This document shows positions 5,868 through 6,344 of a stretch of 6,344 nt of DNA, piece by piece. Numbering within the stretch: position 1 is the stretch's first letter; the number at the start of each line of letters is the position of its first letter. The stretch comes from Hydrogenothermus sp. (GTDB lineage: Bacteria > Aquificota > Aquificia > Aquificales > Hydrogenothermaceae): the NCBI GenBank assembly GCA_003978675.1, contig QNYP01000102.1, positions 1 to 6,344 on the forward strand. The letters are read 5' to 3'. A program made the translations under genes and the position numbers. The notes beneath the pieces were generated by a model. That model saw nothing but the letters and a program-made list of their open reading frames with translations, ran no database searches and was not told the DNA's origin.

Positions 5868-6284
5868 TTATTCACAAGAAACCTTTCCATTTGTAGAACT
5901 ATAAGAGCAGGTTAAGCTGTATCCAGAATAAGTTATAGTAAATGTATTTCCTGGAGCGACACCCTCAATTGTTGAAATTTCTCCTGTATTAGCATCTAGA
6001 ACTATATCTACATTTGTGCTTCCAATTTGGCAAGTATAGTTAGTATTACCGTTATCTGCATAAGCAGCCGCAGCTTCTGATATACATTGTGTTAATGCTC
6101 CTGTTGCTGCTGAAATAGCAGCTTTTCTTTTATATTTAGTAAACTGAGGGATAGCAACAGCTGCTAAAATTGCGATAATTGCAATTACAACTAGAAGTTC
6201 AATTAATGTGAACCCTTTTTGGGATTTTCTTTTTTCCTCCTGCTTTTCTTTTGTTTGTTCCAGAGCTAATTCTGTGTAATTCAT
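5868..6284 (-). CDS. Type IV pilin, probable major subunit
   Basis: This 138-residue prepilin has an unusually long hydrophilic leader of 24 residues, MNYTELALEQ followed by Lys/Glu-rich sequence ending SQKG. Cleavage falls between G24 and F25. The mature N-terminus, FTLIELLVVIAIIAILAAVA, has Glu at +5 and Pro at +22. The mature 114-residue protein has an Ala-rich helix, four cysteines (67, 85, 126, 137) and ends GYSLTCSYSSTNGKVSCE like its paralog. One N-X-S/T site, N82-Y-T, lies in the globular part. There is no in-frame ATG, GTG or TTG between the ATG at 6284 and the cleavage site, so the long leader is required unless the start lies elsewhere. Oddly, no Shine-Dalgarno precedes this ATG on the minus strand, because the sequence upstream is one arm of an inverted repeat. 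First position and the following hairpin suggest the major pilin. Confidence 0.88.
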   Translation of the reverse strand: MNYTELALEQTKEKQEEKRKSQKGFTLIELLVVIAIIAILAAVAIPQFTKYKRKAAISAATGALTQCISEAAAAYADNGNTNYTCQIGSTNVDIVLDANTGEISTIEGVAPGNTFTITYSGYSLTCSYSSTNGKVSCE

Positions 6285-6298
6285 CTTAAATACAAATC

Positions 6299-6306
6299 AA
6301 AGGAGG
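6299..6306 (+). promoter_or_regulatory. Ribosome binding site for the outward pilin copy
   Basis: AAAGGAGG lies 8 nt before the ATG at 6315 on the + strand, close to an ideal site. It comes mostly from the asymmetric loop of the inverted repeat, so the minus-strand ATG at 6284 has no equivalent. Confidence 0.75.
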
Positions 6307-6314
6307 TATTTAAG

Positions 6315-6344
6315 ATGAATTACACAGAATTAGCTCTGGAACAA
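6315..6344 (+). CDS. Start of a second prepilin copy, cut by window end
   Basis: Ten codons, ATG onward, encode MNYTELALEQ, identical at DNA level to the first ten codons of the minus-strand pilin at 6284. A good Shine-Dalgarno precedes them, so translation signals are intact in this orientation. If real, this is the 5' end of a divergently oriented gene sharing at least the leader of the pilin; nothing shows whether a pilin body follows. If it is an assembly or amplification artefact, this copy shows the true upstream sequence of the minus-strand gene. Confidence 0.4.
   Translation, partial: MNYTELALEQ

Larger units (their letters stand above)
6255..6344. repeat. Perfect 39-bp inverted repeat with 12-bp loop
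   Basis: Bases 6255-6293 are the exact reverse complement of 6306-6344; the loop 6294-6305 reads aaatcaaaggag. Each arm holds the first ten codons of the pilin (MNYTELALEQ) plus 9 bp upstream of its ATG. The right arm ends only because the window ends, so the repeat could be longer. It may be real head-to-head duplication or a fold-back artefact. Confidence 0.95.

Noticed and set aside
6236..6241. AGGAGG on the minus strand inside the pilin leader, a possible internal ribosome binding site.
   Set aside because: No ATG, GTG or TTG follows in frame before the cleavage site; the motif comes from Gln-Glu-Glu codons in a Lys/Glu-rich stretch.

Overview
The window is strongly AT-rich bacterial DNA, packed with overlapping genes of the type IV pilus / pseudopilin class plus a PglB/STT3-type oligosaccharyltransferase. 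AT bias, AGA-type arginine codons, Cys-rich pilins and a bacterial PglB suggest a Gram-negative of the Aquificota (Sulfurihydrogenibium-like) or perhaps Campylobacterota. This is a guess from style, not from a marker gene.

Left block, + strand: the C-terminal tail of a sensor histidine kinase (1-230, cut by the window edge) is followed by an 81-bp gap with a plausible promoter. Then comes a five-gene run: a secreted His-rich protein with an RTX-like calcium-binding motif (312-1421), a FimT/GspH-like minor pilin (1406-1879), a PilV/GspI-like one (1857-2267), a PilW/GspJ-like one (2260-3021) and a PilX/GspK-like one lacking Glu at +5 (3027-3449). Successive genes overlap by 16, 23 and 8 bp or are separated by 5 bp, so they are almost certainly one translationally coupled operon. 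Such sets normally prime pilus assembly and sit at the pilus tip. The secreted RTX-like protein is a candidate tip-associated or exported cargo.

Right block, - strand, transcribed toward the first block: a likely major pilin (6284-5868), a GC-rich hairpin between genes, a paralogous second pilin (5781-5437), and a 663-residue PglB-family oligosaccharyltransferase (5444-3453) whose start overlaps the second pilin's stop by 8 bp. The arrangement points to dedicated glycosylation of the pilins. The transferase keeps the catalytic acidic residues but has T-W-S-Y-G in place of W-W-D-Y-G and seems to lack the arginine that reads an acidic residue at -2 of the bacterial sequon. The pilins carry N-X-S/T sites with no acidic residue at -2, which fits.

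The two blocks converge tail to tail with only 3 bp between stop codons. The right edge is a perfect 39-bp inverted repeat around a 12-bp loop that copies the first ten codons of the major pilin in the opposite orientation. The good ribosome binding site serves only the outward (+) copy. This is either a fold-back library/assembly artefact or a genuine head-to-head pilin pair, and the window alone cannot decide.
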